Counted from the first letter of the stretch, positions 24,941-33,931 are shown. The stretch is 64,000 bases of DNA from Parvularcula sp964219355 (GCA_964219355.1 CAXPOZ010000004.1:310001-374000); one strand, 5' to 3'. Notes: generated from the sequence alone by a model not told the origin. Program-made: numbers and translations.

Positions 24941-26293
24941 ATGAGAGAGATCAGCGACGCCTTAGGGCTAGAGATATCGCCGCAAATCACCGGCAGCGGG
25001 CAATTGCCCTCCTGCTATGCGGTGACGGATCTGGCGGTCCATTCCTTTGCCGCGATCGGGACGGCGCTTGCCGGCCTGATGACGGAAATGGGCCTGACGC
25101 CAGAGCCCGCGCAAGTCACCGTCGACCGGCGTCTCGCCTCCCTCTGGTTTGGCTTCTCGATCCATCCGCAAGGCTGGGAGCTGCCGCCCATCTGGGACCC
25201 CATGGCAGGGGATTATGAGGCAAGCGACGGCTGGATTCGTCTTCATACGAACTTGCCCCATCACCGGCAGGCGGCCTTGCGCGTCCTCGGCACCGAGCCG
25301 ACGCGTGAAAGCACCGCGCCCGCCGTCCGAGAATGGCAAAAGGACGCTCTTGAAACCGCCATCGTTGCCCAAGGCGGGGTCGCTGCCGCCATGCATTCCC
25401 GCGCCGAATGGCAGACCCATCCGCAAGGCATGGCCGTCGCCGCCGAACCGCTGATCGGTTGGAGCGATCCTGTTCAATCCGCCACCAGACAATGGGAAGG
25501 TACAGCAGACCGCCCGTTGAAGGGACTGCGCATCCTCGACCTCACCCGTGTGCTCGCAGGGCCCATCGCGACCCGCACGCTTGCCGGTTATGGCGCGGAA
25601 GTCCTGCGCATCGATCCACCCGGCTGGGATGAGGCCAATGTCATTCCCGAAGTGACGCTGGGCAAACGCTGCGCCCATCTCGATCTCAAAACCCCGCAGG
25701 GGCGCGAGGTTCTCGAAGACCTGCTCTCGCAAGCAGACATCCTTGTTCACGGCTACCGGCCGGGGGCGCTGGATGCGCTCGGGCTAGATGCCCCACGCCG
25801 CAGTCTGCTCTCCCCCGGCCATATCGAGATCACACTCGATGCCTATGGCTGGACCGGACCGTGGGCAGGTCGGCGCGGTTTTGACAGCCTTGTGCAGATG
25901 TCTTGGGGCATCGCCGATCAGGGCATGAATTGGGCGGGTACGGAGAAACCTCACCCCCTGCCCTGTCAGGCCCTCGATTTTGCCACAGGCTATCTGATGG
26001 CCGCCGCCGCAATGGTCGCGCTCCGAAAATCCCTTTCAGGCAGCGTCCATTCCGCCCGCTTCTCCCTCGCCCGGACGGCAGAACTCCTCGCATCTTATCC
26101 TGCACCGGAGATGGAAACCTTCCCCATGTCATCGTCTACGGAGGACCTTGATGAGAAGATCGAAGAGACGAGTTGGGGCCCCGCAAAAAGATTGAGGCCG
26201 CCCTTGCACGGGAGCGGCCTCATTTGGGGTTGGGACCGTCAGGCCACCGAGTTGGGCGCCTCCCTCCCCCAATGGGCAGGACGCACCCCGTAA
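24941..26293 (+). CDS. CoA-transferase family III (CaiB/BaiF-like)
   Basis: A 450-residue cytoplasmic protein of the type III acyl-CoA transferase family. Its core is seen at about 187-310: LKGLRILDLTRVLAGPIATRTLAGYGAEVLRI is the standard opening, then LDLKTPQGREVL, ADILVHGYRPGALDALGL and HIEITLDAYGWTGPWAGRRGFD. About 185 residues precede the core, so this is a longer, two-part version of the family, and the ordinary catalytic Asp position is not obvious. The last 35 codons overlap a terminator hairpin of the convergent TonB receptor gene. The acyl substrate is unknown. Confidence 0.82.
   Translation: MREISDALGLEISPQITGSGQLPSCYAVTDLAVHSFAAIGTALAGLMTEMGLTPEPAQVTVDRRLASLWFGFSIHPQGWELPPIWDPMAGDYEASDGWIRLHTNLPHHRQAALRVLGTEPTRESTAPAVREWQKDALETAIVAQGGVAAAMHSRAEWQTHPQGMAVAAEPLIGWSDPVQSATRQWEGTADRPLKGLRILDLTRVLAGPIATRTLAGYGAEVLRIDPPGWDEANVIPEVTLGKRCAHLDLKTPQGREVLEDLLSQADILVHGYRPGALDALGLDAPRRSLLSPGHIEITLDAYGWTGPWAGRRGFDSLVQMSWGIADQGMNWAGTEKPHPLPCQALDFATGYLMAAAAMVALRKSLSGSVHSARFSLARTAELLASYPAPEMETFPMSSSTEDLDEKIEETSWGPAKRLRPPLHGSGLIWGWDRQATELGASLPQWAGRTP
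26180..26222 (-). terminator. Rho-independent terminator of the TonB receptor gene
   Basis: Read on the minus strand, TGAGGCCGC (26222-26214) pairs with GCGGCCTCA (26201-26193) around a 12-base loop, and is followed by ATCTTTTTGC (26192-26183). It lies about 75 bases after the receptor stop codon and entirely inside the coding region of the convergent CoA-transferase. Confidence 0.7.
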
Positions 26294-26295
26294 CG

Positions 26296-28392
26296 CTAGA
26301 ACGTCTTCGAAAAATTGAGCCCGACAATAGGATTGAAGGCAAATTCGCGCGCCTCACGGAACAGGAACTCACCATCCGGGCGCTGGCCATCATAGACATC
26401 GCGGCGGAAATCTTCCGTGTAGTTCAGAATGTTGAACACATAGATTTGCGCATTCATGCCAAAGAAATCCTTGTGCTCTGCATAAATCTCCCATGTCGGG
26501 GCGCTCTGGTCATAAAGACTCACCTGAGTGCCAAAGAAGGCTTCTGAATTCTCGAAATCCTCGATCGACATGCCCCAGGCATAATCCGTGTCCGGGATGT
26601 CATGCCGGTATTCGAAGCGGTAGAACCATTTCGTCTCGTCATTCAGGCGGCGAAGGGCACCTGAGAACGGATCGGCAATTTCACTTTCGCGGTAGAAAAC
26701 GCGGTAGTCGAACTGCCCGCCCTTGACGCCGAGATTCTCGAGCATCTGGGTCCCCTGAAGCTCAACCCGCCAGCGGGTGGCCTCGGGCACATTGCCAAAG
26801 CCTTCGCTCATCACCGTATCCATCGTCATCGGATCAGTGACGGCAATCGGGATTCGCTGGACGATGTCCTCGATGTCTTCATACTGGAAGGACAAGGTCA
26901 CCTGACTTTCGTCCTTGAACGTCTTTTCGATCGCCGCCTCATAGAACCAGGATTGCTGGGGTGAGAGGTCGGTGTTCCCGGCCCGGTCATTGCCGTCCTG
27001 AAGATCGACAGAGCTGGCAAATGCAAAGAAATCGAGCTGACCGACACGGCGGTCGACCCGCGCACGCAGCTCGACATTCTCCGACCAGTCATAGGTCGCG
27101 GAGACAAAGCCCTTGGGCCGTGTGAAGGAGCGCTTGTTGCCATTATCGCCGGTCTGTTCGAGCTCGGAATATTCCATGGCCAGCGACGCCTGAATATCGA
27201 GTTTCTTGCCCAGCGGGAAATTATAGGTGCCGGAGATTTCGCCGCGGCGCTCTTCGATCTTGGTGTTCCCGCCCGGAACATCGAATTCCATTTCAGTGCC
27301 GTCTTCGGCAATATCAAAGAAGGCGGATTCGGCTTCATTGAAATTATAGACGGCTTCCGCGCCAAGCTCGAAGGACTTGCCCTCGCCCATCGGCCAGTTC
27401 TGCTCGATACGGAGGATACTCTCCCCCTCATCGACCGTCCGCTCGAACCGTTCAGAATAGACAAATCCGTTCTCGTCATTCAGGCGGCCTTCGGATTTGA
27501 AGGGACTGTGTTCGAGATACTGAAAGCCGATCAGCTTCATTCGCCCGCCAAAGGCATCAAAGGCGTAATCGCCGCTGATCTCCGTATTCCACTCATCCTC
27601 ATAATCATCAATGACACGATAGCTGTCAGGGATCATCGGATCGGTCGGGGACCGGCGAGAAATCTCGGAGAACTCAAAATCGAAAAGCGCAAAGCTAGCA
27701 TTGAAATTGGCTTCGCGGCCAGCTGCATCCTTGTGACCCAGGCTGAGCGTGACTTCCGGATTCTCCCCATAGGGCTGAACGTCATCGTAACGGGTCTCAA
27801 GGATCTCACCGTTCGGGCCCGTCACAAGTTCAGGCCCCCATGCGCCATTCCGGAAGGCATCATTCTCAAAACCGAGCGTATAAGAGACGCCCTTCGCCGT
27901 ACCGGAGACAGAGACTGAGCCATTGGACCAACGGGTCGCAAGGCCTTTGCGGAATTGCGGGCGCCATTCAAAATTGCCCGTCGTCTTGGTCGTGTTCAGA
28001 ACGACATTCGCAACTGGTCCGGATAGCCCGGAGATACCGAGTGTTGCGCCGTCGAGGATCTCGATACGGACGACCGCCTCGCGAGAGGTCCGGGAGAGAA
28101 CATCAAGCGGGTCGGTTGATTTGCCAGACACCCGCGAGCCATTGATCAGGACATTGGTGCCGCCCTGCCCCAAACCGCGCTTCTGATCTGCTGAACGGAC
28201 CTGAAAGCCCGGCACATTGAAGATCATGTCCCGCGCTGTTTGCGGGGCATACCGATCAAAATATTCCGGCAGGAAGATCTGCTTGCCATCTTCCTCATAG
28301 GTCAGCTGGCCTGCGTCCTGAGCGGCATATGCTGGCGCGAGCGCCATCAATGCGGCGCACACGGCGCACGCTGTCGAATTCAACAATTTCAC
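26296..28392 (-). CDS. TonB-dependent receptor
   Basis: A 698-residue outer-membrane receptor. Signal peptide 1-23 (ending AYA), a plug domain at about 40-150 (ARDMIFNVPGFQVRSADQ, GGTNVLINGSRVSGKS, VVRIEILDG), and a long beta-barrel with alternating aromatic strands ending in NPIVGLNFSKTF, whose terminal Phe is the usual barrel signature. There is no N-terminal signalling domain. It imports a scarce ligand with energy from TonB; whether siderophore, cobalamin or glycan cannot be read from the sequence. An 18-base palindrome lies 86 bases upstream. Confidence 0.9.
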   Translation of the reverse strand: MKLLNSTACAVCAALMALAPAYAAQDAGQLTYEEDGKQIFLPEYFDRYAPQTARDMIFNVPGFQVRSADQKRGLGQGGTNVLINGSRVSGKSTDPLDVLSRTSREAVVRIEILDGATLGISGLSGPVANVVLNTTKTTGNFEWRPQFRKGLATRWSNGSVSVSGTAKGVSYTLGFENDAFRNGAWGPELVTGPNGEILETRYDDVQPYGENPEVTLSLGHKDAAGREANFNASFALFDFEFSEISRRSPTDPMIPDSYRVIDDYEDEWNTEISGDYAFDAFGGRMKLIGFQYLEHSPFKSEGRLNDENGFVYSERFERTVDEGESILRIEQNWPMGEGKSFELGAEAVYNFNEAESAFFDIAEDGTEMEFDVPGGNTKIEERRGEISGTYNFPLGKKLDIQASLAMEYSELEQTGDNGNKRSFTRPKGFVSATYDWSENVELRARVDRRVGQLDFFAFASSVDLQDGNDRAGNTDLSPQQSWFYEAAIEKTFKDESQVTLSFQYEDIEDIVQRIPIAVTDPMTMDTVMSEGFGNVPEATRWRVELQGTQMLENLGVKGGQFDYRVFYRESEIADPFSGALRRLNDETKWFYRFEYRHDIPDTDYAWGMSIEDFENSEAFFGTQVSLYDQSAPTWEIYAEHKDFFGMNAQIYVFNILNYTEDFRRDVYDGQRPDGEFLFREAREFAFNPIVGLNFSKTF

Positions 28393-28477
28393 CTGTTCGG
28401 CTCCCCGATATCTGCCCGGTCGTACTCTGTGCGGTACGATCCCTCACTTACTGGATATCGATAACGGGAAACGAATT

Positions 28478-28495
28478 AGACTACACGTGTAGTCT
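28478..28495. promoter_or_regulatory. 18-base perfect palindrome upstream of TonB receptor
   Basis: AGACTACACGTGTAGTCT is a perfect inverted repeat 86 bases before the receptor start and 25 bases before the stop of the small membrane gene. Its form suits a TetR-type dimer or a bHLH-like symmetric site. A TATCGATAA motif lies nearby at 28456-28464. No regulator gene is adjacent. Confidence 0.55.
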
Positions 28496-28519
28496 TGGAA
28501 AGGTTCCAGTCAGACTTGG

Positions 28520-28741
28520 TTAATCGCCTGAATTTTCGTCACTATTTCTCTTCGCTCGCGTGAGCACTTTGGGCAGGAGGTAAGTCGACCCGATCAACGC
28601 GATCAGCACGACGGAGAAGACGAGATAGCTGAAATTCCGGTGCCCGAAATACCACCAGGCAACCGCCAGAATGAGTGCTGTTCCCTCGATCAGCCCATAC
28701 CACATGAAGAACTTTGTATCGTCCTGCTGCTGATCACTCAT
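28520..28741 (-). CDS. Small two-helix membrane protein
   Basis: A 73-residue protein with a hydrophilic N terminus (SDQQQDDTK) and two membrane helices (about 13-30 and 37-53), ending in a basic/acidic tail. Family not recognised. Its ATG lies eight bases inside the upstream deacetylase gene, so it is translationally coupled to it, and an earlier in-frame start would only add sequence read out of frame from that gene. Confidence 0.65.
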   Translation of the reverse strand: MSDQQQDDTKFFMWYGLIEGTALILAVAWWYFGHRNFSYLVFSVVLIALIGSTYLLPKVLTRAKRNSDENSGD

Positions 28742-29675
28742 CTGTCTGCTCTCCGAAAATACCGCGCGCCTCGATCTCCGAATCGATACGGGCTTCATCT
28801 GATGCCCAATAGTCAAAAGTGCGCGGGCTGCGGCCATTATCGGCGGCCAGCGCGGCCACCCGCCCCTGCCCGGTGAAAAGCGTCTCGGGGATCATCTGCG
28901 CGATGGGATCGGCAAAGGCTTCGTCTGGGCTGACGATCTCCCAGCCAGCTTCACGTAGCGCGGTCACAAGATCATCCGCATAAAGCGCGGCAATATCATT
29001 CTCATGAAGAAGGAGCACATGAACGGGCGACCGGCCAAGCGCTTCTACGGCTGCTTCGTCAAAGAAATCCGCCGCGCCGAGCAACATATCCGTATAAAGC
29101 TCACCAAGCTTATCGAAATCAACCTCGTGGCCCTCTTTCAGGGCCTTTTGCATCTGGCTGTCGATATACCAGTCATAATTATCGATGGTGACATAGCCAT
29201 TGCTGAGCCCGCGTGTCGCCAGCCCCGCTGCAATGACATCGCGCTTTTCAAGCTCCCGCCCTTCATCAAGATAGGGATAGCGATACCAGGGCCGCCAGTT
29301 CTCAAATCCCTCCAACCGGACAATCGCCTCGTCGATATCGGCAAGATAGTCCTCAGCAGAAACTCTGTGCGCCCATTGATGCGTGTGGGAATGATTGCCG
29401 ATCAGGTGCCCTGCTGCCGCATAGCGCCCCATCCGCGCCTTGCCGCCCGGCAATTGATCAAACCCGTCCGTCGTCACAAAGAAAGCGACTGGACCCGCCT
29501 CAACGCCATTCAGTGCCGCGATCAGCGCCGTCGCCCGCTCATCACCGGTAAAGACCCGCCCATCCTCGCGCGGCCCATCATCATAGGTGAGCGCGATGCG
29601 CCGGGGCGCAGGCTCCGCTGCGGCAAAGGAAAAAGCGGTGATGAGCGCGGTCAGCAGGGAGAGAAGGACTTTCAT
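28734..29675 (-). CDS. Exported polysaccharide deacetylase (NodB fold)
   Basis: A 313-residue exported carbohydrate esterase 4 enzyme. Signal peptide 1-20. Motif 1 is ALTYDDGP (catalytic and metal Asp pair, about 29-36), motif 2 is GNHSHTHQW (metal His pair, about 95), motif 3 is YRYPYLDEG, and a late LLLHEND is motif 5. It removes acetyl or similar groups from a periplasmic sugar polymer such as peptidoglycan. A GTG at 29711, overlapping the thioesterase stop as GTGA, is an alternative start but would bury the signal peptide 12 residues in. It belongs to the run nuoE-thioesterase-deacetylase-small membrane protein. Confidence 0.88.
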   Translation of the reverse strand: MKVLLSLLTALITAFSFAAAEPAPRRIALTYDDGPREDGRVFTGDERATALIAALNGVEAGPVAFFVTTDGFDQLPGGKARMGRYAAAGHLIGNHSHTHQWAHRVSAEDYLADIDEAIVRLEGFENWRPWYRYPYLDEGRELEKRDVIAAGLATRGLSNGYVTIDNYDWYIDSQMQKALKEGHEVDFDKLGELYTDMLLGAADFFDEAAVEALGRSPVHVLLLHENDIAALYADDLVTALREAGWEIVSPDEAFADPIAQMIPETLFTGQGRVAALAADNGRSPRTFDYWASDEARIDSEIEARGIFGEQTDE

Positions 29676-29707
29676 GCCGGCCAGTCTAGGCCGGTCATGA
29701 CCTTCTG

Positions 29708-30166
29708 TCACTTTTGCGGCGGGCTGAAAGGCAGCATCATTGCGGTCTGGATCGCGCTTGCCAGCAGCTTGCCCCTGTCATTGAAGAGCTCTGCCGAGGA
29801 CGTGCAAAGGGTCGCCCCCATCCGCGTGATCCTTGCTGTGCACCGCATCGGTCCGGGCAGGCCCGGCCGGTGGAACTGGGTGTGAATGTCCGTGGTCGAC
29901 GGCATCATGCGCCCGGCTGACATGATATGCATCAGCGGACCCATCGTATCGTCCATCATCGCGGTCAGGATCCCGCCCTGCACTTTTTGCGCAGGGTTCA
30001 GCATACGGTCCGTTGCCAGAAAATCGATGGTCGCTGTGCCCGCCTCGACATCGACTTCAACGACATCAAAGCCGAGGAACTGCGCCGAGGTCGGGGTTGG
30101 AAACCCCGCCATGAAGCGGTCACGATAGGCGGTGAGTTCCTCCAGCGTCGGAGGCTTGGTCACCAT
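29708..30166 (-). CDS. PaaI-like hotdog-fold thioesterase
   Basis: A 152-residue acyl-CoA thioesterase-like protein. The hotdog pattern is visible: an N-terminal helix, GFDVVEVDVEAGTATIDF, then NPAQKVQGGILTAMMDDTMGPL (active-site region, about 58-78), TTDIHTQFHRPGLPGPM, and a C-terminal strand ASAIQTAMMLP. Proteins of this type hydrolyse aromatic or medium-chain acyl-CoA. It starts 3 bases after the nuoE stop and is almost certainly in the same transcript. Confidence 0.85.
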   Translation of the reverse strand: MVTKPPTLEELTAYRDRFMAGFPTPTSAQFLGFDVVEVDVEAGTATIDFLATDRMLNPAQKVQGGILTAMMDDTMGPLMHIMSAGRMMPSTTDIHTQFHRPGLPGPMRCTARITRMGATLCTSSAELFNDRGKLLASAIQTAMMLPFSPPQK

Positions 30167-30169
30167 GGC

Positions 30170-30835
30170 TCAGCCGGCTTCTGCGGGCTCAGAATTGGGC
30201 AGCTTGTCGATCTTCTTTGCTGCCGATCCATCATAAAGCGACGCCTCGGTCAGCGAGGTGTTGTCGCCCTCAGGATCAGAAGTGTGACGGCCCGGATTGA
30301 AGACGCCCGGCTCGACATATTCCCCGCGATCAAGCTTGCCGAGGATCTCCTCGAGTTTCTCCGGGGTCAGATCTTCGTAGTAATAGTCATTGATCTGGGC
30401 CATCGGCGCATTGCAGCAGGCGCCAAGGCATTCGACCTCGAGCCAGGAGAGATTGCCGCTCTCATTGACCGTGTTCTGCGGGCCGATGACCTTCTCGCAG
30501 ACCGCTGCCAGCTCTTCTGCCCCGCGCAGCATGCAGGGGGTCGTCCCGCAAAGCTGGACGAAATAGGTGCCGACCGGCCGCAGATTGAACATCGTGTAGA
30601 AGGTCGCGACCTCATAGACCCGGATGTAAGGCATACCGAGTTGCGAGGCGATCGCCTCCATCGCCGGGATCGAGACCCAGCCTTCCTGCTTTTGCGCCCG
30701 CCACAGGAACGGAATGACCGCAGAAGCCTGACGCCCTTCAGGGAATTTGGCGATCTGTGTCTCGCACCAGGCTTTGTTCTCTTCGGTCCAGGCGAAACTG
30801 TCGGGCTGCTGTCGGGCGGGTTTACGGTCGGCCAT
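30170..30835 (-). CDS. nuoE: NADH-quinone oxidoreductase subunit E
   Basis: The 221-residue [2Fe-2S] subunit (24-kDa type) of complex I. The thioredoxin-like fold starts with a four-helix segment (AVIPFLWRAQKQEGW, MPYIRVYEVATFYTMF), and the cluster ligands are in QLCGTTPCMLRGAE and VECLGACCNAPM. The C-terminal 60 residues are a low-complexity tail. Normally followed directly by nuoF; here a thioesterase gene follows after 3 bases and nuoF is over 11 kb away. nuoD and nuoC do not precede it in this window. Confidence 0.96.
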   Translation of the reverse strand: MADRKPARQQPDSFAWTEENKAWCETQIAKFPEGRQASAVIPFLWRAQKQEGWVSIPAMEAIASQLGMPYIRVYEVATFYTMFNLRPVGTYFVQLCGTTPCMLRGAEELAAVCEKVIGPQNTVNESGNLSWLEVECLGACCNAPMAQINDYYYEDLTPEKLEEILGKLDRGEYVEPGVFNPGRHTSDPEGDNTSLTEASLYDGSAAKKIDKLPNSEPAEAG

Positions 30836-31000
30836 GGAATATCCGTCGCGTTAGGAGATTGTCTTGTGGCGGGCCTTTTCGTGATGTCGCCCGTGAATGT
30901 CCAGCGCGGATCGTGCTACAGGGTGTCCCAAGGATGCCTTGCATCGAAATTCGATAAGACTATCTTGGATCTAGCGATCACCGGAATGAGGGATAAATTC

Positions 31001-32869
31001 ATGCGCGCATTTCTGCTTACACTTCTCGGCACGACGGCACTTGTCGCCTGTGGCGGCGACAAAACGCCGGCGGAGACCGGCAAGACCGAGACCAGCAAAG
31101 AGGTCTCCTACACAAAAGCTGAGATCGAAGCGGAATCCGCCCGGCTCAATGAATGGTTCGAGGATCGCTGGCTGGAGCAGCTTGAATTCTCACCGATCAC
31201 CAAGGCCTCGCTTGGTATCAAGGACGAGGATTACGGCAAGATCGACGATGCTTCCGAGGCCGCTGAGGACGAACAGCTCGAATGGCGCCGCCAGACCGTC
31301 GCCGATCTGAAAGCGAATTTCGACTACAACAAGCTAAGCCCCGAAGCGCAGACCTCTTATGACATCTGGCTCTATGAGCTCAAACGCGCAGAAGACGCCC
31401 TGCCGTTCCGGCGCATGGGCTATGTCTTCACCCAGATGCAGGGGCCGCAAAGCTCGCTGCCGAATGTCATCATCAATTTCCACTCGGTCGAGACCGAGCA
31501 GGACATGGCCGATTACGTCTCGCGGCTTTCGGAGCTCGGGCGCGCCCTCAACCAGCTCATCGACCGGGCCGAGCTGAGCGCTGCCGAAGGCATCCATCCG
31601 CCGAGCTGGGCCTATGAAGCCGTGATCGAGCAGTCAAAAGCGCTTTCCAGCGGTGCGCCGTTTGAGGGCGAAGGGGAAACCCCGCTCTATGCCGCCGCGA
31701 ACCAGAAACTCGCAGGGCTCCTCGAAGCTGGCGTCATTGATGAGGCGAAGGCGGAGGAATTCCGCGCGGCGGCCCGCACCGCCCTCCTCGAGGACGTCAA
31801 ACCCGCCTATGACCGGCTCATCGCCTTTGCTGAAGGCGACCTTGAGAACAGCCCCGACGTCGCGACCGGCTTCTGGCAGTTCGAGAATGGCCGCGACTTT
31901 TATGCCGAACGCATCGCCTTTGCGACGACCACGGAGCTGACGGCGGACGAAGTCCATGAGATCGGTCTGTCGGAAGTCGCCCGCATCCGCGCCGAGATGG
32001 AAGCCATCAAGGAGCAGGTCGGCTTTGAAGGTACGCTGCAGGAATTCTTCGCCTTTGTCCGCGACGATGAACAATTCTATTTCCCGAATACGGATGAAGG
32101 CCGTCAGGCCTATATCGATGCCGCCGATGAGCACCTCGCATTCATCAATGATAAGCTGCCTGAGTATTTCGGCCTGCTCCCGAAAGCTGATCTCGTGGTA
32201 AAACGGGTCGAAGCTTTCCGCGAACAGGATGGCGCCGCCCAGCATTATTATCCGGGCACGCCGGATGGCTCGCGTCCGGGCGTTTATTACGCCCACCTCT
32301 CGGATATGAGCTCGATGCCGATCCCGCAGCTGGAGGTGATCGCCTATCATGAGGGCAATCCGGGCCACCACATGCAAATTTCGATCGCGCAGGAACTGAC
32401 CAGCGTGCCGACCTTCCGGACGCAGTCTTTCTTCAACGCCTATGCCGAAGGCTGGGCTCTCTACTCCGAACTCCTCGCCAAGGAGATGGGCGCCTATGAA
32501 GACCCCTATTCAGATTTCGGTCGACTGACGACCGAGATCTGGCGAGCCATCCGGCTCGTCGTCGATACGGGCGTTCACCACAAGGAATGGACCGAGGAAG
32601 AGGCCATCGCCTATTTCCGGGACAACTCCCCGGCTGCGACCCAGCAGATCGTCTCAGAGGTCCGGCGCTATATCGTCTGGCCGGGTCAAGCGACCTCCTA
32701 CAAGATCGGTATGCTGAAGATCCTTGAAATCCGCGCCAAAGCCGAAGCAGAGCTGGGCGATGATTTCGACATCAAGGGCTTCCATGACACCGTCCTTGGC
32801 GGCGGCGGCCTGCCGATGAACCTGCTCGAAAAACGCGTCGATCAGTGGATCGAAAGCCAGAAGGGGTAA
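31001..32869 (+). CDS. DUF885-family metallopeptidase-like lipoprotein
   Basis: A 622-residue exported lipoprotein. The signal peptide ends in a lipobox (LVAC, Cys 16). The rest is the helical DUF885 fold with the zinc-site motif YHEGNPGHHMQ at about 450-460 and a downstream glutamate region NAYAEGWALYSE, typical of this metallopeptidase-like family. It is anchored in the envelope and probably hydrolyses peptides. Start 31001 has AGGGA seven bases upstream; an ATG 15 bases earlier lacks one. It is divergent from nuoE and followed by two hairpins. Confidence 0.9.
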   Translation: MRAFLLTLLGTTALVACGGDKTPAETGKTETSKEVSYTKAEIEAESARLNEWFEDRWLEQLEFSPITKASLGIKDEDYGKIDDASEAAEDEQLEWRRQTVADLKANFDYNKLSPEAQTSYDIWLYELKRAEDALPFRRMGYVFTQMQGPQSSLPNVIINFHSVETEQDMADYVSRLSELGRALNQLIDRAELSAAEGIHPPSWAYEAVIEQSKALSSGAPFEGEGETPLYAAANQKLAGLLEAGVIDEAKAEEFRAAARTALLEDVKPAYDRLIAFAEGDLENSPDVATGFWQFENGRDFYAERIAFATTTELTADEVHEIGLSEVARIRAEMEAIKEQVGFEGTLQEFFAFVRDDEQFYFPNTDEGRQAYIDAADEHLAFINDKLPEYFGLLPKADLVVKRVEAFREQDGAAQHYYPGTPDGSRPGVYYAHLSDMSSMPIPQLEVIAYHEGNPGHHMQISIAQELTSVPTFRTQSFFNAYAEGWALYSELLAKEMGAYEDPYSDFGRLTTEIWRAIRLVVDTGVHHKEWTEEEAIAYFRDNSPAATQQIVSEVRRYIVWPGQATSYKIGMLKILEIRAKAEAELGDDFDIKGFHDTVLGGGGLPMNLLEKRVDQWIESQKG

Positions 32870-32886
32870 GGCCCTCATCATGGTGG

Positions 32887-32954
32887 GGCGGAACGCCGAA
32901 GGCGCTCCGCCAGTTACACATCGCCCAAAGTGGCGGATGGCTTTGCCATCCGCC
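32887..32954. repeat. Two adjacent hairpins
   Basis: Hairpin A, GGCGGAACGCC-GAA-GGCGCTCCGCC (32887-32911), has one mismatch. Hairpin B, GGCGGATGGC-TTT-GCCATCCGCC (32932-32954), is perfect over 10 bases. Both contain GGCGGA at the outer stem. No T-run follows; they resemble dispersed palindromic repeats and may also end transcription after the DUF885 gene. Confidence 0.55.
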
Positions 32955-33022
32955 CTACGCATTGTTTCTGTAGGGGCCTTTTTCTTTTATCTCATGCCCA
33001 ACCCCTGCTACCGGTCAGGCCC

Positions 33023-33931
33023 ATGAGCGAGACCGAAACCAAAACCCCTGACGCCGTGCCGACCTTCGTCGATAGACTGCCCGGCCCGATCCAGCCCTAT
33101 CTGCGCCTGATGCGCGCCGACCGCCCTGTCGGGGTCTGGCTACTTCTCATCCCTTGTCTCTGGGGATCGCTGGTCGCGCGACCCCACCCGACGCCGGCCC
33201 CTGAGATTTTCGGTTTCTGGTTTCTCTTCCTGATTGGCAGTTTCGTCATGCGCTCGGCGGGCTGCATCTATAATGACATCATCGACCGCGACATCGACCG
33301 GCAGGTCGAGCGCACAGCCGCCCGGCCCCTCGCCAGCGGCCGGATTAAACCCGCCGCCGCATGGGTTCTTCTCGTCTTTCTCTGCCTGATCGGTCTTGCC
33401 GTCCTTCTCCAGCTTGGCCTCCCCGCGATCATCACCGGGCTCTGCTCGCTCATCCTTGTTGCAGGCTACCCCTTCATGAAGCGGATCACCTGGTGGCCGC
33501 AGGCCTGGCTCGGGCTGACCTTTAACTGGGGCGTGCTGGTCGGGGCCGCGACCCTCGCGGGCACGATTCCCGTCAGTGCGATGATGATCTATGCCGCCGG
33601 CATTTTCTGGACGCTCGGCTATGACACGATCTACGCCCATCAGGACCGGGAGGATGATGCGCTGGTCGGGGTCAAATCCTCCGCGAGGCGTCTGGGCCAG
33701 CATTCCGCCACCGCCATTGCCGCCTTTTTCGGGCTGACCCTCGTTCTCTTTGCCTTCGCCCTGATCGCAGAAGATGCCCTTCACGGGCTTCCCTTCCTTT
33801 TGCCCGCAGCGATCCACTTCATCTGGCAGATCCGCAAGCTCGACATCGAAGACCCGGCGCTCTGCCTCAAGCTCTTCAAATCGAATGTCCTGACCGGGAT
33901 CCTCCTGACCCTGCCCCTTTTTGCCGCATGA
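33023..33931 (+). CDS. ubiA: 4-hydroxybenzoate polyprenyltransferase
   Basis: A 302-residue membrane prenyltransferase that attaches the polyprenyl chain to 4-hydroxybenzoate in ubiquinone synthesis. The first Asp-rich motif is NDIIDRDIDRQVERTAARPLASG (about 88-110, first 20 residues sufficient to identify it), the second is DTIYAHQDREDD (about 207-218), and eight or nine helices are visible. Start 33023 chosen because the sequence before it is out of family. It begins a co-directional run with the DUF423 and msrB genes. Confidence 0.93.
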   Translation: MSETETKTPDAVPTFVDRLPGPIQPYLRLMRADRPVGVWLLLIPCLWGSLVARPHPTPAPEIFGFWFLFLIGSFVMRSAGCIYNDIIDRDIDRQVERTAARPLASGRIKPAAAWVLLVFLCLIGLAVLLQLGLPAIITGLCSLILVAGYPFMKRITWWPQAWLGLTFNWGVLVGAATLAGTIPVSAMMIYAAGIFWTLGYDTIYAHQDREDDALVGVKSSARRLGQHSATAIAAFFGLTLVLFAFALIAEDALHGLPFLLPAAIHFIWQIRKLDIEDPALCLKLFKSNVLTGILLTLPLFAA

